From the NCBI GenBank assembly GCA_951213105.1, contig OX578152.1:97749068-97813067 (forward strand): a stretch of 64,000 bases of DNA. Direction: 5' to 3'. The notes under the pieces are model-generated. The model worked only from the letters and a program-made list of their open reading frames with translations, searched no databases and was not told where the DNA came from. Made by a program: the position numbers and the translations under genes. Below are positions 46,191-57,362 of the stretch, piece after piece (positions within the stretch are counted from its first letter, which is position 1; every line of letters begins with the position of its first letter). This DNA is from Amaurobius ferox. Taxonomy: Eukaryota; Arthropoda; Arachnida; Araneae; Amaurobiidae.

Positions 46191-48090
46191 TAGACAGTAA
46201 TGGATTATAAATGTGTAATGAAATCAGCGATGTAACTGGAGCAAATAGTTTTGGAGTACCCTTTCCCATAATGCATGATCTTTGATTTGTAAATCTGAAA
46301 TATGTTCAGCACAACAGCTCTTCTCATTAGGCACCCTGGAGCAATCGTCTGTTCCATTTCATGATGGTATGCCACTGAATGAAATGCACAAATTCGCTTT
46401 TTTTTTCAACTTCCTTTTAAGCAGCACATAACTAGGTGGACTGCTTAGCAATAAGCATGTGACCTATGATGACTCAGCTGAAAATTCTTGGCCACTGGTC
46501 AGGTTGCTTTCAGACTAGTCAAGATAGGAGAGATCAGTAGATTGGATTGGGGCATTCACTTTTTATTAAAAAAATAGAGCAAAGAACTTCAGATGATGTT
46601 TTACGTGTTTCATAAAATTAAATGAGCATTTTTGTAGTCATTAAAACTATTAGTCCTTAAAACAAAACCATCCCAAAAAAAATTTTATGGTCGGATCAAA
46701 CTTTTTAGTCCAAGAACCAGCTACAATTTTACTGAGCCATCGAGTACAAAAGATTTGAGCATTAATATGCAGTAGAACTTTATGGTGTTAATGAAGATCC
46801 ATGAGTCTGGCATCTAAAATCGAACAAATTACCCCCATCGAGTACATGGATGAAACTTATGTCATTCGAAAGCTTTTTACCACACAAATTCAAAGTTATG
46901 AGTGTGGCATGTGTCCTAGGTGACGCATTTGGTGCCAGATAACTTTAAAGTCGAAATTTTGAAAATTTATAATTAAAAAACTTACATTTAGAATTCCATA
47001 AAATTTTATATTTATAGGTTTAAAAATTATGATTTGTAACAGAATAATATATTACAATTCACTTTTTTTCATAACTCAGATTTTAAATTTTTTTTAATTT
47101 GGAAATTAAAAAATTTCATTATACAATTTTATTTGGGCCATTGAACTATATATTTTAACATCAAGATGAGTTCAGTAGTTAAATATTTTAGCGAGATATA
47201 GCTAAAAATCTCCTATAACAAATTAACATTGAAAAAGACAAAGTCCTGTTGCCAACTATTAAAAAAGTTTCTATCGCAAAATCACTAATCTGTTTTTGTC
47301 ATCGATTGGCATACATAATTTTATTTTATTGAGTTCTTGTCTTGCATTTTTATCCCAATAATGGTAATAGCACAGAGTGAAAGAAGAGAAATATTGCCAG
47401 ATATATATCTTCTTACCCCATCAAGTTTATGGATGTAACTTACGTCAATTGTTAGCATTTAACATTATGAATGCGACCTAATAAGTCTGCCATGTGTCCG
47501 ATGTGGCATATGTGATGTCAGGTAATAGAAAAATCGATTTTAACAATGTGCTCTTCATCATTTCAGCAGAAAATTGAAACTTTTCGAACTTGATTTATCA
47601 CATAATACTGTCCTGTATATTTTAATTGAATGTTTCATATCCTCAAACTAGTAGTGGCAATAGTAATACATGCAAACGTGGGTAGCATTATTTTATTGGA
47701 CTCCTTTGAAATCAAATTAATTTTTCTATAGTATATTTGATTTTTATTGTTTATGTTTCTTCCTTTGGAACGATAGTGTTTATATATGCAAGTTACTGGT
47801 GTGTAAAATTTCAAAACATGCAATTTTATTACATTTCTCATTTAATCAAGTATAAAATTATTTGTGCATTTATTCAATTTTCCCAGCATTTCATTTCATT
47901 ATATGGATACTATTTTCAGCACACTTTCCAACTATTGGGTGTCAGATTTCGATATAGGAGGGAATGGCACTCTCTATTGTTGGGTTTTGGACCACCTTCT
48001 CAGACAACTATAAATTTCGGTATGCTCCTTATCCCTGTTGTATATGCCCAGCTGAGCTAGGTATCGTAAAAAAGGCATGTTCCGAAAACG
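46191..48090. other. AT-rich non-coding stretch with old direct repeats
   Basis: About 46815-46960 and 47410-47540 are diverged copies: ACCCCCATCGAGTACATGGA versus ACCCCATCAAGTTTATGGA, then GGCATGTGTCC versus GCCATGTGTCC. No gene is supported; the longest frame (near 47737-48060) has no recognisable feature. Confidence 0.45.
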
Positions 48091-48129
48091 TACTCGCTAT
48101 ACCCTCTGCTGTGACGCCGATTCTTCACT

Positions 48130-48334
48130 ATTGGCTAAGTTAAATGACGTCATGGGCGGAGCCTCGTATACACTTTGAAGTCGTCTTCGAGATTATACAT
48201 GGAAAAAAATGTTTGTTATTAAATGGGGAAGAAAATTATGATAGAAAGAAATAGTGCAAAGATATAACGTTGTGTGACAATATACGGAGATATATACACG
48301 TTCGTAAAACAATAAAAATATCTTAAATTTAGGT
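48130..48334 (+). promoter_or_regulatory. Compact promoter (CCAAT, CRE, GC box) with first exon and splice donor
   Basis: Within 30 bp lie an inverted CCAAT (ATTGGCT, 48130-48136), a full CRE (TGACGTCA, 48145-48152), a GC box (GGGCGG, 48154-48159) and a TATA-like CGTATACA at about 48166. Downstream sequence ends in a consensus donor (AG/GTAAGT, GT at 48333-48334), so a short non-coding first exon transcribed to the right is likely. A degraded copy of the same module lies inverted at 62536-62700. The gene served is unknown; nothing coding follows for several kb. Confidence 0.6.
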
Positions 48335-50398
48335 AAGTACTATATGATATATTTATTACAATTTTTGCGAGTAAAATGCTGACACTGGAACGTTATACCT
48401 TATACATCTGTAATAATCCGATTGAATGTTTTTCTAACTTATTTTTTATAGTACCTTATTTTAAATAGAAGATCGCTGACCAAATATGAATATATCAAAA
48501 TTGTACTGCAATATTTCACCTGGCCTGTTTAAATAACTTAAGTGGTCAGATGTTTTTATTGTTGTATCAGTTAAATTAAAGGAGAAACTTTGATTTATTT
48601 CCTTCTAGGCTAATTAAATTTGTGTAGAAGACAGCAATATATCTTTTAATCTGATTCATAGTTAATTTGTTTATCACAGTAGTGTGTTATAGTATAAGAG
48701 TGTCAAGATGTTATACAAATTAATGAAATTACTAATAAAATTAATATATTCTATATGTATATACCAAGTTGTAATTTAAATAGCATATATATGAAGTTTC
48801 ATTTCAATTGTATGGGTGTTGATTTTGAGATTTTATTGATATTAAGTAACATTCTGCAGAAAGCAAACACTAATAGCCATTATCTAATGTTTATGAAATA
48901 CTTTGAAGTTTGATCTGTACCCAGTAGTGAGCTGCCAAATTTTTAACAGCCAATAAGCTATTATGCAAGATTATGGTTTCAAATGCTATCATTCTTCGCA
49001 GTTCACACTAATATAATATACATTTATTGTGCGTTTAGAATTCATTTGATGTTCGAGTTAAAATTATTTACCTTTTAACTCTGTTGTTGTTTCTTATGAC
49101 CTCCTGATTTCGACGGACATTTTAACTCTTAAACATGTTTATTTCAAATTATGTTTAAAATTTAACAACCAATATTTAAACTTTGGAAATGTTTAATAAC
49201 AATTACATGTGTATTATCCTACACTTTGAATTTTGAATATACAAAATTTTAATATTCAAATTTAAAAGGCATGTATTGATACGCACTTGCTATTCTGTAT
49301 AACACATCTGAAATATAAAACCTGAAGTTTTATTTTTCAATCTCTTGAATAATTTCAGTTTGAAACATTTAGTCAAAATACTATTAATTTCTAAACCCAA
49401 AATTATTTATTTGAAACAAATATTAATTTTAATATCTTTATTACTTCAACAACTATAATTCGATTTAGATAATATATTACTATCTAATGTTAACGAAATA
49501 CTTTAGCATTGGTTGGACGCAGTGATAAGTAGTCAGACTTTTAACTGGTATATGTATTTTCAGCTTTATTATATCTCATTACATCAGGATAAATCAGATA
49601 ACATCAGTATTAACTAGGTAAGTCAATTTGCATCTATTCATGCATCCTAGGATATCAAATCCATCTTCATATAAAATTAAATTAGTAACTACTGTCTATT
49701 ATTTTCAAAAACAGCATTCAGTAAGTTGATTTAAAATATCTGTTGGATAAACTCCTTTATAAACATGTTATAAATTGAAATTAGGTAATATCATGCAACA
49801 TTATTATGCAGTTGAAGTTGTTCAAACAGCTTGTAATGTTAAATAGAAAATGCATATTTTTAACTATAGTAAAGCACTATTTATCTATAGCACTTATAAC
49901 ACTACTCTAGGGACCAGTGAAGTAAAGCGTATATCTGTGAAAATATGTAATTGAAATTAATGCCACTGGATAGGAATGTTTAACGAGCTATGAACAAATA
50001 CATATAAATGATGTATGTACTGTATTTCAAATATTTGAAATTTAATATTCACTGATTAGAATGGGAAATTAGACTATATAAGATTTAACAAATTATTTGA
50101 AACATTTTTATGCAAATAAAATTAAAATTTGTTTTGATTTGACAACAAATTATGAATTTTATACAAACATTGAAATTAAAATATAACTATCCATATTTCA
50201 TTACCTGAAGATACATTTAATTGAGTAGTAGAAAATTAGTACTAACTTTTGAATCATTTGTGAGATATCAGTGATTACAAACGTACACATGCTTATCTCA
50301 AAAGCATTGAATTCGAAAATAAGAATTTTTAAAACAAAAACATGTAAATTCATTGATAGTTCAAATATTTGATCCTATTACAATATTTTCCTTTAACG
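48335..50398. other. AT-rich stretch, possibly intronic
   Basis: No frame, element or RNA recognised. It follows the splice donor at 48333, so it may be an intron. Confidence 0.4.
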
Positions 50399-50714
50399 TT
50401 AGTATTATGTGTTGTTGTTGTTGAAACCCAGACCGTCCGACCTACCAGAAAGGTGTAAGGTAACTGTTTGTACGGTCGGGAAGTGCCACCCAATTTAGAC
50501 CGAAACCCAGTGGGGGAGGCATCCACAGGGACCGTACCCTCCTTCCCCTACCACCAACCTCTCGGAAGGACTTTCGGACCCACATGTTTAACGTGATCGT
50601 ACTCCGCATGAACACGGCGGCAGTTTTGGCAGTGGCTGGAATCGAACCCGGGCCTACCGAGTGCAACTCCAGCGCGCTAACCAATGGGCTACCGCGCCCG
50701 TTAGTATTATGTGT
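50399..50714 (-). mobile_element. tRNA-derived SINE, full length, 14-bp target duplication
   Basis: The insert 50413-50700 is flanked by TTAGTATTATGTGT at 50399-50412 and 50701-50714. On the minus strand it begins with a tRNA-like head, passes through a body of about 150 bp, and ends with a hairpin (CCCGACCGTAC with GGACGGTCTGGG) and a short CAA-repeat tail. Such SINEs are transcribed by RNA polymerase III and moved by a partner LINE. No poly(A). The 3' hairpin is the part that also exists as separate 69-bp and related 59-bp insertions elsewhere in the window. Confidence 0.93.
50638..50691 (-). promoter_or_regulatory. Internal pol III promoter (A and B boxes) of the SINE
   Basis: Minus strand: A box TAGCCCATTGG (50681-50691) with TTAGCGCG after it, and B box GGGTTCGATTCC (50638-50649). 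Spacing is as in a tRNA gene. The B box matches the consensus. Confidence 0.88.
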
Positions 50715-51890
50715 GTAACAGTAGAATAGCGTCCCCAGGCAATTCTTTTTTTGAGGAAGAGGAGGGGGGTGGGTGGTTGAATTGGTAACCAAACAGTTTG
50801 CTTCCCATTTCGCTAAATATCATTTCTCTGAACTTAAATGGGTTTCTAGGGAATATGATTTCCCTACTTGGTAATGCTATTGGTGTGTAGAGACAAAAAA
50901 TATTTGTTAAATATATTTCTATAATTTTAAAGAATCAAGGGTACTTCCTTATTATAGCGGCTCCCGAGGATGAATCATCAAGCGTCCGAGATTTATCGCC
51001 AAGATAGGTTGTAAAATCTCACCAAACATTTGCAGTCCTAAAGAAACAGCACATGTTTATATTATTGTCATATTGCTTTTTCGTTAACCTTGGTGATATC
51101 TTAACTGCGACCTTTGCTCAATCGGATTTATGGGAGCCACTATAATTAGATAGTACTGAATCAAGCTATATATACAATTTCTTTCTAATAGTACAATGAT
51201 TCTAGCTAAAACTAAATCTGCTTTTCAATTTCTTCATCTACAGTTACAATTGCAATATATAGATATTAGTTTATTAAATGGGATGTTTTTATTTACTTTT
51301 GAAATTTATTTTTACCTTTACTCTAAGGCAGGAATTTACTTTTATGCATCAAAATTCTAAGATCTGTACTACTGATGGGAAAAAATCAGTACAAATAAGA
51401 TAATCATATGCATTACCTAAAAACATATTTTAGTTCATCCGGTGAACAATATCTGGAAAAATTATAAATATTTAATCAACTGAACCTGATTGACTAGTAC
51501 CTACTTAATTTAAAACATTTTAATTTTTATTACATAGTGTTTATGTTATTCCATGTCTAGCCAATCCGAATTTCTTATAGAAAGCTGAAGGTTAATTACG
51601 TCCTTGTAAATTGATCATCATTCAATGAATCGTGAGTACAGGTAACCAAATTTAAAAGGTAGCTGCAAAGTTTACAGTTCGTACATTACAAGGGCAGATT
51701 CAGGCAGAAATAAAAAGGGATTTACTTCGACATGTTTCTTTTATTGAACATTTGTTTTTGTAGTATATCAGTAAATAGTTATCGAAACTGATAATTTTTT
51801 TTTGATTAATCATAAAATGAAGCAAACTAGCCTGATAAAATGAATTTTATGTCATTTTGGGATTTATGACATTGCAATAAACTTTTATAA
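50715..51890. other. AT-rich non-coding stretch
   Basis: No gene or element found. A short G run lies near 50763. Confidence 0.5.
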
Positions 51891-51898
51891 GTGAATCT

Positions 51899-53054
51899 GG
51901 TACTTACGTATAAACGCCACTGTGTTGCGCCAATAAAGAGCAATCTTGTTGTTCACACGCGCACGCAGTGATCTTTTGGATTCCTTGTTGCCTTGTTGTT
52001 TGCTGATTTTTGACGCCATTTTTTAGTGCTACGAAAATGCGTATTTGGGATTTGCCAAAAACAGAACAAGATGCAATTTTATTTTTTCAGGAGCGAAATA
52101 TTTTACCAAAAAAACGAAAATGTACCAATTCCCATGACATGAAACTTTATTTTGGTAAAAGTAAGTTTTGGAAATGTAATTTAAGACAGTGTGATCAGCA
52201 AGTGGGACTTAGCAAAGACAACTGGTTTGAGGGAAGAAGAATTCCATTTTGTTCAGCTTTGAGATTCATGTACTGCTGGTGCGAGGAGTTGACGATTAAA
52301 TTTTGTGAAAAGCAACTTGATTTATTGGATAAAACTGTTACAGATTGGAACAATTATATGCGTGAATTATGTGTCTTGGATATGGAGAATAAACCAAACA
52401 AGAAGGTAGGTGGACCAGATTGCATTGTGGAAATTGATGAAAGTTTGTTTACTAAACGTAACAATAATTGTGGTCGAGTATTACCCGAACAGTGGGTGTT
52501 TGGTGGTATATGTAGAGAAACAAAAGATTCGTTTGTTGTCACTGTTCCTAATAGAACTGGCTCTACCCTTCTTGATAAAATTATTGAAAACATTGCAGAT
52601 GGTAGCACAATTCATTCTGACAGTTGGAAAGGCTACCAAACAAATAGAATAGAAATAGAAGGATTCCTACATGCTAAAGTTAATCATAAATACAATTTTA
52701 TTAATCCTGATACAGGAGTTTATACACAAACAGTTGAAAGAATGTGGGGCAATGCTAAATGGAGGAACAAGAGACATAGGGGGACAGCGAGACATCATTT
52801 GGAATCTTATTTATCAGAGTTCATATGGCAACAGCATCAGGTGAAATAAAATAGAGACTGTTTTGAATCTATGTTAAACTCTATATCGGCCCATTTTCCA
52901 CCAAAATCCGATTGACTACTTTGTTTTTAAATGAAGTGTTTTGATTTTAAATAGTGTTTTATTTTATGATTTGTCACAAAAATTTTAGGTTTAGATTGGC
53001 GGCACTTAAAAACCGCCAAATCTGTAGCTGCGGTGGCGTTAATACATAAGTACC
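51899..53054 (+). mobile_element. Complete Merlin DNA transposon, 1156 bp
   Basis: The 23-bp terminal inverted repeats agree at 20 positions: left (51899-51921) GGTACTTACGTATAAACGCC-, right (53032-53054, read inward) GGTACTTATGTATTAACGCC-. The element is flanked by a perfect 8-bp duplication GTGAATCT at 51891-51898 and 53055-53062, the size known for Merlin. It holds one uninterrupted transposase frame. A hairpin (GGCGG / CCGCC with extended AGATT / AATCT arms, 52993-53022) lies just inside the right end. All parts needed for an autonomous copy are present. Confidence 0.94.
52037..52849 (+). CDS. Merlin / IS1595-type (ISXO2-like) transposase, intact
   Basis: The ATG at 52037 (MRIWDLPKTEQDAILFFQER) starts a 270-codon frame; an upstream TTG in frame is unlikely to be used. 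The N-terminal part has a Cys-containing zinc-ribbon-like region (KRKCTNSHDMKLYFGKSKFW, then CNLRQC). The catalytic core follows: first Asp in DCIVEIDESLF, second in IHSDSWKGY, and the acidic residue in TQTVERMWGNAKWRNK, with the GTARHHLESYLSEFIW C-terminal block typical of the family. It would cut and paste the element by binding its 23-bp ends. No stop or shift interrupts it, and it is the only unbroken transposase in the window. CCAAT (GCCAATAAAG, about 51929) lies upstream inside the element. Confidence 0.93.
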   Translation: MRIWDLPKTEQDAILFFQERNILPKKRKCTNSHDMKLYFGKSKFWKCNLRQCDQQVGLSKDNWFEGRRIPFCSALRFMYCWCEELTIKFCEKQLDLLDKTVTDWNNYMRELCVLDMENKPNKKVGGPDCIVEIDESLFTKRNNNCGRVLPEQWVFGGICRETKDSFVVTVPNRTGSTLLDKIIENIADGSTIHSDSWKGYQTNRIEIEGFLHAKVNHKYNFINPDTGVYTQTVERMWGNAKWRNKRHRGTARHHLESYLSEFIWQQHQVK

Positions 53055-53062
53055 GTGAATCT

Positions 53063-55522
53063 ATAGAATCACAAGAAATGACACATATATCTGAAAAAAC
53101 AGGGGGGGGGGGGGTTGTAATAGCCACAATGACCCATACTGGATCTACATTAAGTTTCTTGTTACCATTATAGATATCAGATATTCTATATTGACGAATG
53201 CATAATAAACATGAAACCAGTCCAAGAATGCTCATGCTGGTATCTGTAATAGGAATATTACCCATATTTTTTAGAATGCCTCTTATAGATGGGCTTTGTG
53301 TTTATAAACTTTGCCTTTGCAGCTTCATGTGGCCTGAGATAAATTGTGTATGAATTTTGAGCCAGCCACATGGAAGAACTGAAAATGTTAGTTCCCATAG
53401 AAGTTCTAAAAAATTGTGGTGCATGTTAACTTTCATGCTATCACTGCAAATTTTGATTATTTCATGATGATGCGTCTATAATAAGTGAGAAACTAGTCCA
53501 TGGATGCTAGTATCTGCAATAGGAGTGTCTTCTCCATTATATTCTATTCACAAATTGATATATTAGAATGTTGCAAAACTAAGAGCAAAACAGTTTTATC
53601 AAGCTATTTTCACAAAAAATATTATGACTGGAGAAACAAATATGAGCAAGATAAATAGCAGATCTATTTTGAAGTTGAAATTGGGGCTGCAGCTAATATA
53701 TTTCACATGACATCTTTGATGAACAAGTATTTTAGCTATATTTCAGGCATTTAAAACTAACTTGAATGTACTCAGAAAGCTGTATCTATTTACTTATATT
53801 TGTTTCCATTCTCTTATTACGTGTACATATATTACGTAGATGGTTATCATAGAGACAAAATATCAATTTAGAATGTTCTGATATTAAAATATGGAATTAT
53901 ATGAGGGTTTTGCTGTCTAAGAAAAGTTGAAACCACTTTATGTGAAATATCAGTTAGCTTAGCACGAACTGCAGGCTAGGCACTATCAGTGCCTATTATA
54001 TATTCTATTATATATTTATTTGTTACATATAAAGTAGTTAACATGAAATTTGAATTAATGTAAAAAAAAAGCTATTCCTCTGAAAGTCAAATTTTTCACA
54101 TAACACACTAAGTTAGAGTGCAAATCTCAACCAACTTGTTTATTTCTGGTGATATCAATTCAAATCCATAGCATCTATTCTATTGGTATATAACTTTTTA
54201 ATACTTCTGTAAAGAAACCAGGCATAAAAAAATTAGGTGACAAATCAGATTCTTTAAGAAAGTATTACAAATTTATATTCTCAAAAGCAGCAGTTTATTT
54301 ATTTTGATCTATTGGTATCTTTTATTCACATAGAAACAAGGAGCGAGCATTAAAGGAGAACTAGAGTCAGTATGTACATACTCATTATCAAAATTTTCAA
54401 TGTTCAAGTATCAGTTGTTACATTGAAAATGTTTGAAGTAAATAAAAGTTTAATAAAGAATGCCAAGAAATTAACTTATATATTTAAAAGTATGCACTGG
54501 TTGTGACTGATGGACTTACCTGGTTAAAGAACTCCCCCCCCCCCCCCCCCTCAACTACAGGAAAAAATCTATTCAATTTTTTTTTAATTACACTAAATCA
54601 AGACACAAATCACATTGTAATTGTTAATGTGTGCAAAAATTTCCTCAAAATCCAGAAGGTGTATTGAAGTACTTTAATTGTAAATCCATTGACACAGTTC
54701 TATAAAAGTATAGGTATGTCATTCTTTTGGTTTTGCCACTTTGTTTTCTTTCGGTTAGTGACAGTGCATTAGCATTGCTCACACTTATTCAAATGGTAAA
54801 GAAACCAATATGCATATCTATTTGTTTAGAATTTAATGGGAACAACAAACAATTGATATATATAATTTTCGAAGCATATTAGTTATTAAAAATTATTAGT
54901 ACATCACTAGGTATATAGAGTGGGATGTATATCACTAGGTATATAGATGGACCCACCCTCTACACTAAATATTTTTACCCAGGATTACATTGTAAGCCTG
55001 CATTTTTATTAATTTTAGATTAATTTATTGAAAAAATTTCCACATTTTTTGCCCAAAATATTCCATTGTATGGCATTTTCTTTTAAATCAAACACATAGT
55101 TTTGTTTACAAACTTGCATAAATATTTGAAACCGACTTCAACATAGGTTATGGTAACCTACATTTAAACGGTTATATATTTTGTTTTGGATAGGTAACTT
55201 GCTTTTTTGTCGTTAAAACATTAATAAAATAAAACAAATTGCCTCAAGTGCTATAAGTCATCAATGAAAATAGGATTAAAAAAGTTGCGATACATGTACG
55301 GAATACAATATAAAACGGGCATAAGGTGCCTTTAATAAACATAATACATATATAACACAAGCATTTTAAACTGTATGCTGTATATAATTTTTTTCCCGTA
55401 AATGAAGTATTTTTATTATTGATCAAGTAGTAATAATAATAATATATTTTATTTAATTCTTTAGTTTAAAATGATATCAAAAGCAAATAAATATGTGTGT
55501 ATGAAGTAAAATACATGACACA
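53063..55522. other. AT-rich non-coding stretch with small repeats
   Basis: A G run at about 53102 lies just outside the Merlin. About 53215-53270 and 53490-53540 are diverged direct copies (AGTCCAAGAATGCTCATGC versus AGTCCATGGATGCTAG). A C run of 17 or more is at about 54535. ATCACTAGGTATATAGA is duplicated at 54904 and 54931. No gene supported. Confidence 0.5.
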
Positions 55523-56074
55523 TGACGAAATGGCTGTGGTTAGGCTGCCTGCATGTGCGGTCGCGGATGGAGTTGTTGATGGAGGTCGCGGATGGAGTAG
55601 GAAACCTGCAAGTGGACTTCCGTCAAATTAGTCGGACAGTTGTCTTCCGGTGGAAAGTAGCGTTATATTCCGTTTAGGTCGATCTTATGCTGACTGCAAT
55701 ATACAAGTATAAGAAATTGTTATATATTTTTAAATTCAAACCCCTTTTTATAGCTATGTTGTGTAATATATGTTTAACTGTAGCTGTAATATAAGAATAA
55801 ATACTTTAAAAAGTCATTGGACGTTTTTTCTGCCCAGCCTTTTCGTCTGGAGAGGTCGGGTGGCACTTGCGCATCTGTTCCTTGGGGAATTTTGTGTTGT
55901 AGCGGTCTTGGTGTATTTTTTTTGTGTTTTTTCCCGCTTGCTGCTCGGTGAGTGCAGGATTTTGGCTTCTTTCTAGGTTTGAGTCGCTGTCTTCCCGGGG
56001 GTAAGTAGGTTTTCGTTGTTTTTTTTTACGGTACTTCGTGTCGGCTGTTGTCGGTGCTGTTTCTGGATTTGAAA

Positions 56075-57329
56075 ATGGCGGGTTTCTCCCCCCCTTCGGG
56101 GGGAATGACTCCCTCTTTGACTTGGAATTACCGGATCTGATAGAATGTGCGCATGACTTAGGATGTAAAGAATTCACCTTTTTCTTGATTCCCTCGTCCC
56201 CCTTGCGAGTGGGCAATCCATATAGGCAAAGAAATAATATCCTGAAAAACTGCTCGAATCATTCGGAGGTTTCAATACCGTACAAAACCAGAGCGGGAAA
56301 TATACTTATTAAAGCAGAAACAAAGAAAGCAGCTTTGGAAATTATACAAATAAAACATATTGAAGACATTCCAATAATATCTTATCAGAATATGTTATAA
56401 ATGGTATTGACACAGATATCACATTAGAGGAGATAATGGAAGACCTGAAGTACCAAAACATAAGTATTTATGAGATTTGCAGATTTAAAAAAAAAATAGA
56501 GAACGAAATGAGACCCCTAAAAACAATCAAGTTTCGTACACCAACTCTAAAATTACCAGAAAAAGTCCACATAGGAATGCAGATATACTATATTAAACCC
56601 TTTGAGGAAAAACCCAGGCAATGCAAAAAATGCTGGATGTTCGGGCATGGGTACAATAATTGTAGATCACAAGTTACATGCAAATCATGTACAGGTAATC
56701 ATGACGAAAGAGAATGTCCGAATCCAACAGTCCTAAAATGCAGAAATTGTAAACTAGATCATGCTGCCGATAATGAAATCTGTGAAGCTAAACAGAAGGA
56801 AATGAAAATTTTAAAATTGAAAAGAGAGGGAAAAATTACTTATAGGGAGGCAAAGAATAAGATAAACTCTTCATATGCAGAAAAGGTAAAAAATGACTTA
56901 AGACAGGAAGAAAACACGCCAATCAATGCCGTAACCCAAGTAGAAATCCCGGTAGAGGTTATAACTGAAATAGTTTTAAGAATTGTGCAACCCCTTATGG
57001 AGAAAATGGAACAAACTATAGCAAAACAAAATATGCTCATACAACAAGTATTGGATAGGCAAAATTTACAACCAAATTATGAAGAAAAAGAAAAAATTGA
57101 CTGCAATCAAGAGGAAGAAGAATATACAGAACAGAAAAATAATAGACAGGAACAAAAAATAGAGACAAGGACGGAAGGGAAAGAAAAAAAAACAAAAGAA
57201 AAAAGTCAGCAAAGAATTAAACGTATGAATGAGGAGTCACATATAAAGAATAACAACAATAAAAAAAAATATGAAAGTAATGAACAAGAGGAAAAAGACA
57301 ATTTTCAGGATGAGGAAATGGTTGTTTAA
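56075..57329 (+). pseudogene. LINE ORF1: zinc-knuckle protein, frameshifted
   Basis: The ATG at 56075 (MAGFSPPSGG) has a good context, but its frame stops early. The conserved frame resumes as NDSLFDLELPDLIECAHDLG after a C7/G6 stretch at 56088-56103, then shifts again near 56385-56398 (SYQ to YVINGIDTDITLEE). The rest is open: TIKFRTPTLKLPEKVHIG, zinc knuckles CKKCWMFGHGYNNC, CKSCTGNHDEREC and CRNCKLDHAADNEIC, then a long Lys/Glu/Gln-rich, probably coiled-coil tail to 57329. The protein binds element RNA in this family. Length would be about 415 residues. Confidence 0.85.
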
Positions 57330-57362
57330 CTTTGGTTTTTGGTCTGCTGTTGTTCGGTTTGC

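Noticed and set aside
47737..48060. 107-codon plus-strand frame before the promoter module
   Set aside because: No recognisable domain; hydrophobic residues follow from T-rich sequence; ends at the promoter, so probably chance.
55806..56216. 136-codon minus-strand frame rich in Lys and Pro
   Set aside because: It is antisense to the 5' UTR and ORF1 of the I-clade LINE and has no recognised domain.
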